Source: Delphinapterus leucas
Taxonomy: Eukaryota > Chordata > Mammalia > Artiodactyla > Monodontidae
Direction of reading: 5' to 3'
Length of the DNA: 64,000 nucleotides
Assembly: GCF_002288925.2 (NCBI RefSeq)
Contig: NW_022098044.1
Location: 9,492,581 to 9,556,580 of the forward strand
Under the pieces are notes generated by a model. It made no database searches and had not been told where the DNA came from. It saw only the letters and a program-made list of their open reading frames with translations. This document shows positions 46,745 through 58,806 of the stretch, one piece after another; positions within the stretch are counted from its first letter, which is position 1, and each line of letters starts with the position of its first letter. Made by a program: the position numbers and the translations under genes.

Positions 46745-46935
46745 TTTCAGTTTTGGCAGCTGCAAGTTCTGATTCTGGTTTTGCAAGTTACTTAACCTTA
46801 GGGAGTAGAGCCTAAGCTTGTACTTTACAGAATGGAGATACTGTGCATTTTAGGGAGTTGCTGAGAGGGTTAAGTGCCTGGCACAGTGTCTGAAATACAG
46901 TAGGCACTCGATAAATGTATTCTTTATCCTGGTCC
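46745..46935 (+). repeat. MIR SINE
   Basis: 'gcaagttacttaaccttag', 'tgcctggcacagtgtctg', 'taggcactcgataaatg' are MIR/L2-end words. Confidence 0.75.
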
Positions 46936-47269
46936 TTGGGACAAAAGCAGATTTAATATGAAGATGAAGATGCATTCATAAACTTCTGGGGAATTTTCTG
47001 GGCATTTTCAAGATTCTAAATGTTGGTAGCTCTTAGTTTTTTCACTTCATACTTAAGCTGTTGTCTGAAAGGAAACACCAGAAACAGAGGATACCTCTAG
47101 GGATTGGAGGGTATGAGAAGACTTTTCCTTTTTACTTAATGCTTTTCCGTATATTTTAAATGCTTTTTACAATGATCATGAATTTTATAATAAAAAAGGA
47201 ATGGATTAAGAAAAAGGAAAAACTGAGTATATAATTTTTAGATAATGATTATCATGAAGTTAGATTTTT

Positions 47270-47830
47270 AAATTGCTGTATTGTCATCTTAATTACTATT
47301 TTCAATGGATACATAATGTCCATAATTTATTTAGGCTTATTCCAAAAGTTGTATTGCTTTGATTTCTGGAAAGAGTAAACATTTTCCCATATATTTGTTT
47401 ACCATCTTTATTTTATGCAAGTTGTTGATGATGTTTGTCTGTCTTCTAGGGTCATGATGTTGACTTTTGTGAGCTCTCTTATAATATGGGTGTCAACCTG
47501 TGGTATTGCTACAAACATTTTCTCTTGATTTTCCATTTTATTCTTTCACTGTATGGAAGTTTTAAATTTTATGCAGTTTAAGTGTTAATCTTTCTCTTTG
47601 TAATTTCTTCTATCTAGATAGTTTAATTTCTGTAAGGCCTTGCTAAAATTTGAAGTTTTATATTCTGTTAACTTTCTTATGATATAGTTATTTAATTTTT
47701 TAAGCGTCTAAGTCTTTAAATTTCATGGTGTTTCTAAATTATTCTGATATTACTTAAAAATAATCTTTTACTACCTATTAGCAACTGACATCTAGTATGT
47801 CAAATATTAAATTACATAAAGTTCTGTTTC
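47270..47830 (-). repeat. L1M-type fragment, antisense
   Basis: 'tgtatggaagttttaaattttatgcag' (in parts) and 'ctgtaaggccttgctaaaa' recall the antisense of old L1 ORF2. Confidence 0.55.
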
Positions 47831-47886
47831 TAGACTTTTTATTCTTTTATGGTGAACTGTATTTCTTTTTGGGTGGGGGGGTAGGG

Positions 47887-48231
47887 AGTGCTGTACCATG
47901 AAGCCTGTGGGATCTTAGTTCCCAGACCAGGGATTGAACCAGGGCCCACGGCAATGAAAGCACTTAAAGCACTCTTTTTTTTTTTTTTGTGGTACGCGGG
48001 CCTCTCACTGCTGTGGCCTCTCCCATTGCGGAGCACAGGCTCCAAACACACAGGCCCAGCGGCCATGGCCCATGGGCCCAGCCGCTCCACGGCATGTGGG
48101 ATCCTCCCGGACCGGGGCACGAACCCGTGTCCCCTGCATTGGCAGGCGGACTCAACCACTGCGCCACCAGGGAAGCCCTAAAGCACTCTTAAAGCTTAGA
48201 GTCCTAAGCACTGGCCCACTGGGGAATTCCC
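47887..48231 (-). repeat. CHR-type SINE, short, split by another SINE
   Basis: Two halves, 47887-47976 and 48191-48231, join into one short SINE ending 'ggcccactggggaattcc'. Confidence 0.88.
47977..48178 (-). repeat. CHR-type SINE, compact, nested
   Basis: Inserted in the SINE above. Perfect target duplication 'taaagcactctt' at 47965-47976 and 48179-48190. Confidence 0.95.
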
Positions 48232-49915
48232 TTCATTTTTCTTGAAGAAATGTGTGACTTCATTTTCTTGTACTTGTTAATGAGAAACAACATCTGAAAC
48301 TAGCTTGATTTTTACTTCCATGAAAAGTAACATTTTTAAAATACTTTTTCACAATTTGAAACTTGTAAAAATTCTTATTTCTAAAAGTTTCCCCATGTTA
48401 CATATTAGAGTTGATACCGGCTTAGTAATTTAGCCTGTACTGTGGAGACTCTTCTTGATTTATATCTTTTTTTTTTTAAGGGATTATTAATACTGCTTGA
48501 CTTTTATTTATTTTTATTTTATTTTTTGACATATCTTTTTTGTTTGTTTATTTTAGCTCTAGGAAATTGTTATATCTTTAATAATTGGTTCTAATTCAGT
48601 AGTTCTGTCTTGGGGGTGCCTGTTGGTAGGTTAGATCTGCACAGTGTTTTATGGCTGATCTTCATTTTGTTTAAGTCAGCTTTCTAGATATGTGTCCTAC
48701 ATATATATCTTCTGTTTGACTAACTTGATTTTCCTCTTTGGTTCTGTTAATGGTAGTTACTTTGTCCTATTGCAATTTTCATTTTGGACTATTAACTCCT
48801 TTTCCCTCTCTATTCTTGTTAATAGATCAAACGGTCTCTGATTAGCTCATGAAGAATAGTGTGACACATATAGGATCCTTTTCAGGTGGAAAAAAGGAGC
48901 TTGTAGCCAAGAGAGTTGTTTACTTTACCAATTGCCCTTATTTTCATTAAGTCTTGGAGTGGATGTCACCATAGGAAATCTGTGTTAACTGGATTGTCCA
49001 CCAGTCAAGATTAGGAAAGTCTGGGTGGGCTAAGTGGACCATCAGTTTGACCTAATCTAGCATATATTTCTTCTAGTCTTAAATGTCAAAGTAACAATTG
49101 TTTATATATTTTGATGTTCTAATTGAAAAAACAGTAAAAATATATTTGAGGGCCTAAGTTGGCATTGTTCTAGGAAAGTGATTTTTCTGGCTTTGCGTGA
49201 TGATCTGTCTCTGATTTCTGTATAATTCCTTCAGTTTCACAGTTTAGCAATGGGGATACCTTTTGGTAGCAGGACCTGTTTTGAACATTTTTAAGCCATG
49301 TGGTATTTGATGGACTCAGGGTTGTTTCCAATTGTGGCTGCTAAATAAACCCTTTCACAGGAAGTATTTATGTAAGAAAGTGCTAGTAGGCAAAGTGAGA
49401 CCATCCGGAAGTGATTCATATGACTGGTGTTGTTTGTTTAATTTGGGACTTGGTTGCCTAGAGACCATATCTTTGAGCAAGCTGAGTGAAGTGCCACATG
49501 AATGCAGAAGTCCCATTGCCTACCTGATCAAATCAGGACTGCTGTTTGATTTTTCTTCTGACAGAGCTTCTGGTAATCTCATTGATCCCTGTGCTTTGAC
49601 AGTGTGTGAATCAAAAAATCTTAAACATATAAATGAAAGATCTGGTTAATGGTTTATGTTGAAGAGAAAGTCTACTTGCTTTAAGTTTGAATGTTTAAAA
49701 ATTTTCTTCCATATAATTGTACGTTGCGAAGAATTATTTTTCAATAAGGTATTTTATTATATAAACCTCAATACTTCAAATACCTTTACACCAACTAAGA
49801 GGAAGCAAAACAAAACAAAACCCCCAAAACCGAAAACCAACCCTGCGATTTGCAAGGACATCATGATATACAATATTACCTGTCTGACCCAAGGTCAGTG
49901 TCCTTCCCCTCTCTC
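48232..49915. other. Intron, no gene seen
   Basis: T-rich tract at about 48470-48540. A 105-codon ORF (49332-49649) lacks a domain. Confidence 0.45.
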
Positions 49916-49917
49916 CT

Positions 49918-50150
49918 CCTTCATCATCATCATCACCAGTACCATTTATTGAGCACTTATCCTGTGCTGGGCACTGTGCTAAGCACTTCATATGCATTGT
50001 CTAGTTAGCTATTCTTGAAGTCCCATGAGGTGCTTATTCTTATCTACATTTAACAGAAAAGAAAGCAAAGTTCAGAGAGGTTGACTCGCCCATCTCTTAA
50101 GTGATAGATCCAGATTTCAGGCTTGGCAAAGACTCCAAAGCCTTTGCTCT
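49918..50150 (-). repeat. MIR SINE
   Basis: 'tttattgagcacttatcctg', 'ggcactgtgctaagcactt' and 'ttcagagaggttgactcg' are reverse MIR. Confidence 0.88.
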
Positions 50151-50194
50151 TCCCTGGATCAGTCTGTCACTGCAGTACTACTTGTGCTTCTAAA

Positions 50195-50370
50195 AATAAT
50201 AACTACAGCAACAGTATCTACCAGTAATTAAACAGAACGATGATGTACTTTACATACAACATTATGGTGAGATAGGCATTATTTTTATTTTAAAGAAGGA
50301 AAAAAATGAGTTAGTATCACGTGTTTCAAGGTCATGTAACTGTGGAATTCAAGCCCAGGTCTGTGTGACA
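50195..50370 (-). repeat. MIR SINE, diverged
   Basis: 'tgatgtactttacataca', 'gtgagataggcattattt', 'caaggtcatgtaactgtgg' fit reverse MIR. Confidence 0.65.
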
Positions 50371-50576
50371 CCGTCACTACTGCTGTCAACCTCTACAGGC
50401 ACTAAAGGGACAGCATTTAAGTCCAAAATTAAGTCACCTAGTTCCCAGACATTAAACAATTGCCTAGCTGTCAAGTGGGTGAGGGAATGTGAGCTGTTTC
50501 CTGCTTCTAATTGCAGTCTCTTTTACCTGCCACTCTGCCTATATGAGGGCAGTTCTCTGATTTGTCTCATGTATTT

Positions 50577-50768
50577 TTAAAAAGATATTTATTTATTATT
50601 TATTTGGTTGCGCTGGGTCTTAGTTGCGGCACACGAGCTCCTTTAGTTGCGGCATGCAAACTCTTAGTTGTGGCATGCATGTGGGATCTAGTTCCCTGGC
50701 CAGGGATCAATCCTGGGCCCACTGCATTGGGAGTGTGGAGTCCCAACACTGTGCCACCAGGGAAGTCC
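50577..50768 (-). repeat. CHR-type SINE, intermediate
   Basis: Target duplication 'tgtctcatgtattt' at 50563-50576 and 50771-50784. Confidence 0.95.
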
Positions 50769-50784
50769 CATGTCTCATGTATTT

Positions 50785-51726
50785 CTGTGTCTAACAAATT
50801 GTTGGACTCTGTCTTACACTTTTTCTTATTCACTGCAGAGCTAAAGATAGTGATAGACATAAACAAGTAACAGTTAACTGATTGATGAAAAATTTGGGCA
50901 TGAATGCTTACAAGAAATACAGTAAACATAAAATCTAAGTGATTTTTATAGGTGTCTAGAAACATAACTGGTCTGTGGTAAATGTGTATATTTAACTTTT
51001 TTGACCTAACTCCTGCTCACTAAGAGGTCTCTTGGAGTTGGAAATGGATGCAGTAGAGGTTATATGGTTACATACAGTGACTCTGGGGAGACTAAAGAGT
51101 GCGTGCCTGGTTGGTTTTCTTCTTTCTAGCACCTATTTTTGATTCAGCTTAGAAGGGCATTCCTTCTTCCCAATTGCTTGTTTTTTCAGTAGTGACCTCA
51201 TGCAGACAGGAGTGGCATTGGAAATTGCCTTGGATTGTTTGGCAAGAATTGTATTTTTTGGTGTTGTGGGTGGAGGAAAGGCCTGCCTCAAGGCCTTTAT
51301 TTCTTCCTTATTCTGAATACCTTCCTGTTGACTCATTGGAAATCATAACAAAAAGCAGAAGGAGCATTGGAGAGGCAGCTGCCAGCCCAGGGCTTGGCTT
51401 CTGTTGGGGCAGATGTCTGCGGACTGAGAGAACTCTGGCTTTAAGAAAAATTAGGAAACTTTTGTAGTAGAAGGAAATACTATTGTTGTGACAGGTATTT
51501 ATCCATAAGGTAGAAAGTATCAGCCGGTTGCTAGGGGTCATTAATCAGCAACATAAAAAACTAAGAATATTTTCTTCAATAGGATTAATTAGTCTTCCTT
51601 TAAAATTGAAGCAGAGGAACTGAAGTGTAAAAAGAGGGAATGGGGCAAAATTAGAAAAGGAAAAATTGAAAAGGAAAAATACCTATGATCATTAAAAATA
51701 GAAAAATGATATAAAAATAAAATTTA
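50785..51726. other. Intron, no feature seen
   Basis: No recognisable repeat or coding signal. Confidence 0.5.
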
Positions 51727-51856
51727 AGGGAATTTCTTGGTGGTCCAGTTGTTAGGACCCCAAGCTTTCACTGCCGAGTGTTTGGGCTCAATCCCTGTTC
51801 GGGGAACTAAGATCCCGCAAGCTGAGCGGCGTGGCTGAAAAAAAATTTTTTTTAAT
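51727..51856 (+). repeat. CHR-type SINE, short
   Basis: 'gggaatttcttggtggtcc', B box 'gggctcaatccctg', A/T-rich tail. Confidence 0.88.
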
Positions 51857-52240
51857 AGAAAAAGTCTTGTGGTATAGCAGATCATTTTATTACAAATAAC
51901 ATACATCTCAGATGACCTTTAAAACAGCTAAAAGGAGACAAAAGTTACTTACCACTTACATGACTATTACAACAAAATGTTCTTCTGCCCTGAAGACATA
52001 TTACTATGTCATTACTTTGGACAGTGCTTTTTAATCATTGCTAGTTTGAAGAGGTAGTGCTAGACAGTGGCTTGACTTTGGGGGTTTTCCTTTAAAAACT
52101 TGAGAATTACCCACAAAAACGTGTTTTAGGTAGATTTGGTCTCAACTTTTAAAACTTTTTCTTAATCATTTAAAAATAGGTAATATATGGATATATGACA
52201 CTTAATTCAGAGGCTCTGCTAGGATATTCAGTAAAAAAAA
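51857..52240. other. Intron, no feature seen
   Basis: AT-rich; nothing recognised. Confidence 0.5.
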
Positions 52241-53089
52241 GAAAAAAAAAAAGAAAAAAGTCTCCCTAGTCCTGTTTCCCAGGCACCCAGATCTTCCCAG
52301 ATGGAACCACTGTTATGATTGTATATCCTTCCAGAGTCTGTGCATCTAAATACAAATCCCTTTTGTTTCCTCTTATAGAAATGATAGCACTGTACATTCT
52401 GCTTTGCATCTTGTAACATATTCCACATGAATATGTTATAGCGCTTCATTTTTTTTCTTTCACAGTTGCATAGTTTTTCAGTGTATGGGTTTAACCCATC
52501 AGTGGACGTTCCCCCCCCCACCCCAGCTTCTTCTCTTATCAGTAGTGTTGTAGTTAGTTGTATGTGTGCCATCTTGCACTTGTGAGTATTTTAGGTTAAA
52601 TTTCTAAAAGTAGAATTTCTAAGTTAATGGGAATATCTACATTTAGTTTTGATAAATATTGTCAGTTTGCTCTCTTTGGAGGTTGTACCAGTTTATATGT
52701 ACATCAATGATACATGAGAGGGCTGCTTTCCCTATGATTTCACTGACCTAGGGTATCATAAGTTTTTTTTCATATTTATGAATTTCATAGGTGAAAATGG
52801 TATTTTAATTGTAGTTTCATTTTCAGATTATCTTACTCTGAGTGAAGCCAAGCATCTTTACATATGTTTAAAAGCCATTTGTATTTCCTTTTCTGTCAAC
52901 TGTTTTGGCAGAATCCTTTGCTCATTCCCTGTTGTGTTATTGGTCTTACTGATGTAAGAGCTCTTTTTATACTGAGGAGATTGATCCTTTGGATTTATGT
53001 GTAGTAAATAATTATTCTAGCTTGTCTTTTAACTTTTGATTTTAAGGTGTTTAAAATAATTTAGAATTTTAAAACATCTGATTTTACTA
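52240..53089 (-). repeat. L1M-type LINE, antisense, left part
   Basis: 'tatatccttccagagtctgtg', 'tttctaaaagtagaatttct', 'ttgtcagtttgctctctttgg', 'ttatactgaggagattgatcc' follow antisense L1 3'/ORF2. The right part resumes at 53420. Confidence 0.75.
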
Positions 53090-53103
53090 AATCTTTTATT
53101 TTT

Positions 53104-53406
53104 ATTTATTTATTTATTTTATTGGAGTATAATTGCTTTACAATGTTGTGTTAGTTTCTGCTGTACAGTGAAGTGAATCAGCTATATGTATACCTATATC
53201 CCCTCTCTCGGACCTCCCTCCCATCCCACCTATCTAGGTTGTCACAGAGCACCAAGCTGAGCTCCCTGTGCTGTACAGCAGGTTCTCACTAGCTATCTGT
53301 TTTACACATGGTAGTGTATTTATGTCAAACCTAATCTCCCAATTCATCCCACCCTCCCCTTCCCTACCTATGTCCGCATGTCCGTTCTCTACATCTATGT
53401 CTCTAT
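53104..53406 (-). repeat. L1 3' end (cetartiodactyl type), nested in L1M
   Basis: 'attggagtataattgctttac', 'ctccctgtgctgtacagcagg', 'tctcccaattcatccc'. Short repeats 'cttttattttta' lie on both sides; severely 5'-truncated. Confidence 0.88.
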
Positions 53407-53419
53407 TCCTTTTATTTTT

Positions 53420-53625
53420 AGCTTTTGGGCTTTGTATCATTTTTAGAGAGTCCTATACTGAGATTATACAAAAACATTCCCCCAGCCTTTCTTCTAGTAT
53501 TTTTAGGATGTAAAGAATTTTAACATTTGACCCTTTGATCCATTTGGAATTTATTTTGGTGTGAAGAGTGAGGTAGAGCTCCTGCTTTATTTTTGTTTTC
53601 TCTAGTTGGTGTTTGGATAGTATCT
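53420..53625 (-). repeat. L1M-type LINE, antisense, right part
   Basis: 'ttttgggctttgtatcattt', 'ttgatccatttggaatttat' continue the L1M interrupted at 53090. Confidence 0.7.
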
Positions 53626-53820
53626 TAAATATTGAGCACCAGCAATGGCTCTCTTATGAAATGTGCTCTGGAATTTGCCAAACTCTCTGGTCTATGAACT
53701 GAGATTTAATTTTTAATTTTTAATTTTCAGAACAAGGCAGCTTCAACTTCTGAGATTTTTGAAACATATGGCTTAAATATCCTTTTAGAAAAATTAGCTA
53801 GAAGTTTCCAGAGTTCTTTC

Positions 53821-54000
53821 CTCCTCCCTTCCTCCCTTCCTTCCTTCCTTCCTTCCTTCCTTCCTTCCTTCCTCCCTTCCTCCCTTCCTCCCTCCCTCCC
53901 TCCCTCCCTCCCTCCCTCCCTCCCTCCTTCCTTCCCTCCCTTCTTTCCCTTCCTTCCCTTCCTTCCCTTTCTTTCCTTCCTTCCCTTCCTTCCCTTCCTT
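53821..54000. repeat. (TTCC)n / (CTCC)n array = (GGAA)n on the minus strand
   Basis: About 180 bases of TTCC, CTCC and TTCCC units in blocks. It lies exactly where the A-rich tail of the neighbouring SINE should be and inside that SINE's target duplications. Frames through it give only low-complexity peptides. Confidence 0.95.
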
Positions 54001-54224
54001 TTTGGCTGCCCTGGGCCTTAGCTGTGGCACCACGCGGGATCTCTGTTGAGGCATGCAGGATCTCTCTTTTCTTTTTTTTAGTTGCGGCATGCGGGCTTCT
54101 TAGTTGCAGCATGCAGACTCAGTTGCGGCATGCATGCGGGATCTAGTTCCCTGACCAGGGATCCAACCCAGGCCCCCTGCATTGGGAGTATGGAGTCTTA
54201 CCCACTGGACCACCAAGGAAGTCC
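54001..54224 (-). repeat. CHR-type SINE, intermediate, with an expanded tail
   Basis: Body from 'tttggctgccctgggcctta' to 'ggaccaccaaggaagtcc', with an extra CT/T-rich segment at 54061-54080. Target duplication 'ccagagttctttc' (53808-53820) / 'ccagagtgctttc' (54225-54237). Confidence 0.92.
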
Positions 54225-54436
54225 CCAGAGTGCTTTCAAGCAAGTTGTATTATGTTTAAAAGATTAATAGTGTAATGAAGTTGGCATTGAGAAAACAGGT
54301 TTTGGATGAACAACTTTGACATATATACTGTGAAGAGATGAATAGACTTGTCAAACTAACAATTTATTCTTTGTGTTAAAGGAGAGTATAGTTTTGAAGA
54401 ACTTTTGAAAACTGTGTAGCTGACTTCTGTATCACT

Positions 54437-54760
54437 ATTTTTTTAAAATAAATTTATTTATTTATTTATTTTTGGCTGCATTGGGTCTTCATTGCTGCAC
54501 ACGGGCTTTCTCTAGTTGCAGTGAACAGGGGCTACTCTTCCTTGCGTTGCGCAGGCTTCTCATTGCATGGCTTCTTTTGTTGCGGAGCATGGGTTCTAGG
54601 CGCACGGGCTTCCGTAGTTGTGGCTCGCAGGTTCTAGGGTACAGGCTTAGTAGTTGTGGCGCATGGGCTTAGTTGTTAGTTGCTCCATGGCATGTGGGAT
54701 CTTCCCAGACCAGGGCTCAAACCCATGTCCCCTGCATTGGCAGGTGGATTCTTAACCACT
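54437..54760 (-). repeat. CHR-type SINE, long, head truncated
   Basis: Tail and body intact, but the last bases ('gcgccaccagggaagtc') are missing after 'gattcttaaccact'. Confidence 0.92.
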
Positions 54761-55639
54761 TTTGAGGCGTATTCTATTAATTTCCTCTCATTAAGGACGA
54801 AAGGTTTTGGTGGTCAGGTATGTTTCAGAAATACTGGATTAAACCAAGTTAAACAGATTATTTAGCTGGTGGACTGTTTAGACTATCATGGCTGTAAATT
54901 CTGAATCTCCAAGGGAGAGGATAGTGTAAACAATATTCCTCCAACCTAGTTTACTATCAGACTCTTTCCTCACAGGTCGTCTTTCTTAGGACTAGTGTTC
55001 CAGGGTATACTTGTTTGGGAGCTCTCTCAGAATATTGGATCTGTGGGACTGTTTCAGCTAAGAATTTGAGACCTGTTCATGGTCAGTTCTTAAATTAACT
55101 GTTTTATGTTTTATCTGTAGTTTCTTTCCTTTCTCCATTGAGTTCTCATGTTCTTGTTTGATAGAGCTTAAATTAAAGCCATTATTGTATTAATTGGGTA
55201 GGTGTAATTGCTGAACTTCGCCAGTGATCTTTAAGACATTGTGAAGAACAAGAGTGTGTTTTTTTTAAAAAATGGGGGATTGAAAATGTACTAGTTATTA
55301 AAAAGGAGAAGATATTACAAATTCTAGTCTAGTGAACTAGTTTCTGGCAAAATTCCATAGCATATATTTTGTCAAATAGATGGCTTATGGTGAGAAAAGA
55401 AGGGGTGCTTAAGAGTCAACCAGGACTCCCTGAGAAAGGCCCTGTCACAGTAACATCATTGCCTTTTGGACAGACTCACCAGATTGGTGAATCAGAGAAA
55501 CAGAGTAATGTCTAGATTTCATTAAGGCATTTGAAAGTATGTCTTGTGATACTTTCGCAGACAGATTGGATAAATGTGGACTAGACTGTAATGTAATTAA
55601 GATTTGTAGCCAGATGAGTAAATCATATTCAAAAAGAGC

Positions 55640-55822
55640 TGCTAAATGGTGAGTGACTGCTTAATGGGCAAAGGATTCCTTTTTGGGTGGTGACAGTTTT
55701 CTGGAATTAGATAGTCATGGTGGTTGCACAACATTGTGAATATACTAAAACCTACTGAATTGCTTACTTTACATATGTTAAAAATGGTGAATTTATGTTA
55801 CATACATTTTAGCTCAGAAAAA
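55640..55822 (+). repeat. L1M-type 3' end, within the L3 copy
   Basis: 'tcctttttgggtggtgacag', 'tggttgcacaacattgtgaa', 'tatactaaaacctactgaat' are L1 3'-end words. Confidence 0.8.
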
Positions 55823-55836
55823 GGAGCTGCTAGAAC

Positions 55837-56044
55837 TTTTTTTTGTGTGTGGTACGCAGACCTCTCACTGCTGTGGCCTCTCCCGTTGCGGAGCACAGGC
55901 TCCGGACGCGCAGGCTCAGCAGCCACGGGCTGGGCTCACGGGCCCAGCCGCTCCGCGGCATGTGGGATCTTCCCGGACCAGGGCACGAACCCGTGTCCCC
56001 TGCATCGGCAGGCAGACTCTCAACCACTGCGCCACCAGGGAAGC
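55837..56044 (-). repeat. CHR-type SINE, compact
   Basis: Target duplication 'gagctgctaga' at about 55824-55834 and 56047-56057. Confidence 0.95.
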
Positions 56045-56754
56045 CTGAGCTGCTAGATCCTTAATTCAAAGAAAGCTCAGTAGGTCATGTTACAAGTAAA
56101 ACATTTGTGTTGGGACTTATGCATGCATCAGGGGTATGTTGATCAAATCTTCAGTTGTGTTGCTGGGATGGTTAATACAGTGCATGAAAGATTTTGCTTT
56201 CAAAATACCTTGAATCTAATGATGATATTTAATAGTGAGAAATGTGTCATCCTGCATTGAGGTTCAAAAAATGGAGTGTCTAAATACAGGATAGAGAGAG
56301 AAGTAGCATTAGTAGGGACAGGATTAGTAGGGAAAAAAAACAAAATGAAACAAACGTGAGATGTTTATTAACTCACTAATAGAAATGTGGTATATGCAGC
56401 AAAGGAAACGATGGTTCCATTGTCCTCTGTACTGATGAGAGGCTACCTGAAGTTGGTTTTCAGTTCTGGAGGCCATACTTTAAGAGGGACCTTGCTAGTC
56501 TAGAGCAGGGATGATAGATATGTGGTGGGCTTCCTTCACACCCATGGCAGGCACTGCTGATAGATCAGAATCCTTACCTGAGGAGCCACTCCAGGCAGTG
56601 GGTGCTGGTCCACTAGTTGAGACTTGGTTGTTGCTCCAGGACTAGAGCATGTTGGATGAGCATGTCCAGGATTAAAAAGGGTCTAGAGATTATGAGGTAT
56701 GAGGAATTATTGAACAGATCATTTAATATGGAAACAAGATTTAGAATATATTGA

Positions 56755-57105
56755 GACTGACCTGATGGCACAGTGGTTAAGAACCCACCTGCCAATGCAG
56801 GGGACATGGGTTTGATCCCTGGTCCGGGAAGATCTCACGTGCCGCGGAGCAACTAAGCCCGTGCACCACAAGTACTGAGTCTGCGCTCTAGAGCCCACAA
56901 GCCACAACTACTTAGCCCGCGAGCCACAACTACTGAAGCCCGTGCTCCTAGAGCCCATGCTCCGCAACAGGAGAAGCTACCGCAAAGAGAAGCCTCCACG
57001 CAGCAAAGAAGAGTAGCCCCCACTCACCGCAAGAGAGAAAGCCCGTGCGCAGCAACGAAAACCCAACGCAAAATAAAATAAATAAAAATAAATAAATAAA
57101 TAAAA
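56755..57105 (+). repeat. CHR-type SINE, long
   Basis: 'gacctgatggcacagtggtt', repeated 'ccacaactact' modules, 'acgaaaacccaacgc' and an AAAT tail. Flanks 'atttagaatat'/'atttagagagaatat'. Confidence 0.92.
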
Positions 57106-57400
57106 ATTTAAAAAATTTAGAGAGAATATAGAATCATAGAATCTCAGAAGATCAACCTCTCATCCAGTATAGGAATTTATTCAACTGTTAATATTTTGCC
57201 GATATTATTTTAAAATTCCTGAAAAATGGTAAAGGGGTTCAATTTATCATATGTGGTACCAGAGGAACAGAACTAGGCAATGGAAATCTGCTTAATATGA
57301 GGCAGAACTTTATAGCAATAAGAGGTTTCCAAAAAAATACCCCAAAAACTTGCTTTGAGAAAACCCATGTTGCAGATTTTCAAGCATAGACTGTATAATG

Positions 57401-58300
57401 GTTAATGGAAGATTATGTTCTAACCTAAGTGCTTTCTCAAGTTACTTAAAATAGTTTTTATTTTCATTTCCTGTTATTAAAAGGTATTTTTATTTTGAAT
57501 GACTTGATAATATTCCATTGCTCTTTTTTTTTTTCTGACATGGCTAAAAAAGTCGGGAAAAACACCTCCAATACAATAAAACAGGTAAAAATTTTCTGAG
57601 CTCCTCCATTGTTCAGGACCCTCTGGTAGAACTGGAGAAGATGTGAAAGTATAACCCAATCCTGCCCTTAGGGGACTTATTAAAATTGGACAGTCAGGGT
57701 ATAACCATTTGAAAAGTTACTCACCATCGAAGGATGAAAGATCTAACTAATGTCACAAGGCAATATAGATTGCCAAGGAAATGATGCAAACAGTTAATGT
57801 GTTAAAACTTATCTAAGGGAGAGATTATTTTATGGCTGAGTTTTGCAGTATAGTCTGAAATTGTATGGCAGAGAAGGGACAGCATAACTGTATGTATGTT
57901 TGTCTTACTTTTTTGTGCTCCTTTAGACAGTGTCTTTAGTGAGACTGTCTTTTTCTACTTGTTGGTGTCCAACAGCAGCTCCTTCCACAGTGCTTTTCAC
58001 AAAGTAGATGCTCAGGAATATCGTTCTGCTGAATTCGTGAAAAGTTGTGTGGAATGTGGGGGCTGTGGTGGTTAAGAGAACTTCAGTATTGGTGGTGATG
58101 AGAGTTTAGGGTAATTTCTTTTTCTTTTATTATTTGGCTGTAATTGAGACCAGGACTGTGGTTCTCAAGCAAGAGAGAAAGGATGGTTTGTGTCATTCAG
58201 CAGTTATTTATTGAGCACCATGCTTCAAATAGAAATCAGAAAAGGATTCCACCCTTATGTCCTTAAGTAACATTAAGAGGTAAAGAGATACAAAGTGCTG
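57401..58300. other. Intron, no gene seen
   Basis: No recognisable element or coding signal. Confidence 0.5.
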
Positions 58301-58316
58301 TAAGAAAGTCTAGAGG

Positions 58317-58573
58317 AGGGACTTCCGTGGTGGCACAGTGGTTAAGAATTGGCCTGCCAGTTCAGGGGTCACGGGTTCGATTCCTGGTCCGGGAAGATCC
58401 CACATGCCGCGGAGCACCTAAGCCCATGCGCCACAACTACTGAGCCTGCGCTCTAGAGCCCACAACTACTGAGCTCGTGTGCTGCAATGAAGAGTAGCCC
58501 CGCCTTGCCGCAACTAGAGAAAGCCCATGTGCAGCAACGAAGACCCAACGCAGCTAAAAACAAAATCATTAAA
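58317..58573 (+). repeat. CHR-type SINE, long (first of a pair)
   Basis: Flanked by 'aagaaagtctagagg' (58302-58316) and 'aagaaagtctagg' (58574-58586); the second SINE starts right there. Confidence 0.95.
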
Positions 58574-58586
58574 AAGAAAGTCTAGG

Positions 58587-58806
58587 GGCTTCCCTGGTGG
58601 TGCAGTGGTTGAGAGTCCTCCTGCCGATGCAGGGGACACGGGTTTGTGCCCCGGTCCGGGAGGATCCCACATGCCGCGGAGCAACTAAGCCCGTGTGCCA
58701 TGGCCGCTGAGCCTGCGCGTCTGGAGCCTGTGCTCCACAACGGGACAGGCCACAACAGTGAGAGGCTCGTGTACCGCAAATAAATAAATAAATAAATAAA
58801 TAAAAA
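58587..58806 (+). repeat. CHR-type SINE, compact (second of a pair)
   Basis: AAAT tail at 58778-58803. A third copy of 'aagaaagtctagagg' follows at 58807-58821. Confidence 0.95.

Larger units (their letters stand above)
55380..57400 (+). repeat. Ancient L3/CR1-like LINE, broken
   Basis: At 55500-55600 a frame resembles CR1-clade reverse transcriptase (…FIKAFESMSCDT…DKCGLD), where the family has F-S-K-A-F-D-x-V-x-H-D. Around 56440-56700 ('agggaccttgctagtctagag', 'aagggtctagagattatgagg') and 57120-57330 ('agaatcatagaatctcag', 'aatatgaggcagaacttta') resemble the CR1/L3 3' region. Interrupted by an L1 piece and two SINEs. Degenerate, non-coding today. Confidence 0.6.

Noticed and set aside
49332..49649. 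105-codon ORF as a possible extra IQGAP1 exon
   Set aside because: Not in the known IQGAP1 protein, and no good acceptor/donor pair surrounds it.
53794..54112. Low-complexity GREGG-type ORFs
   Set aside because: Translation of the GGAA/GGGA array.
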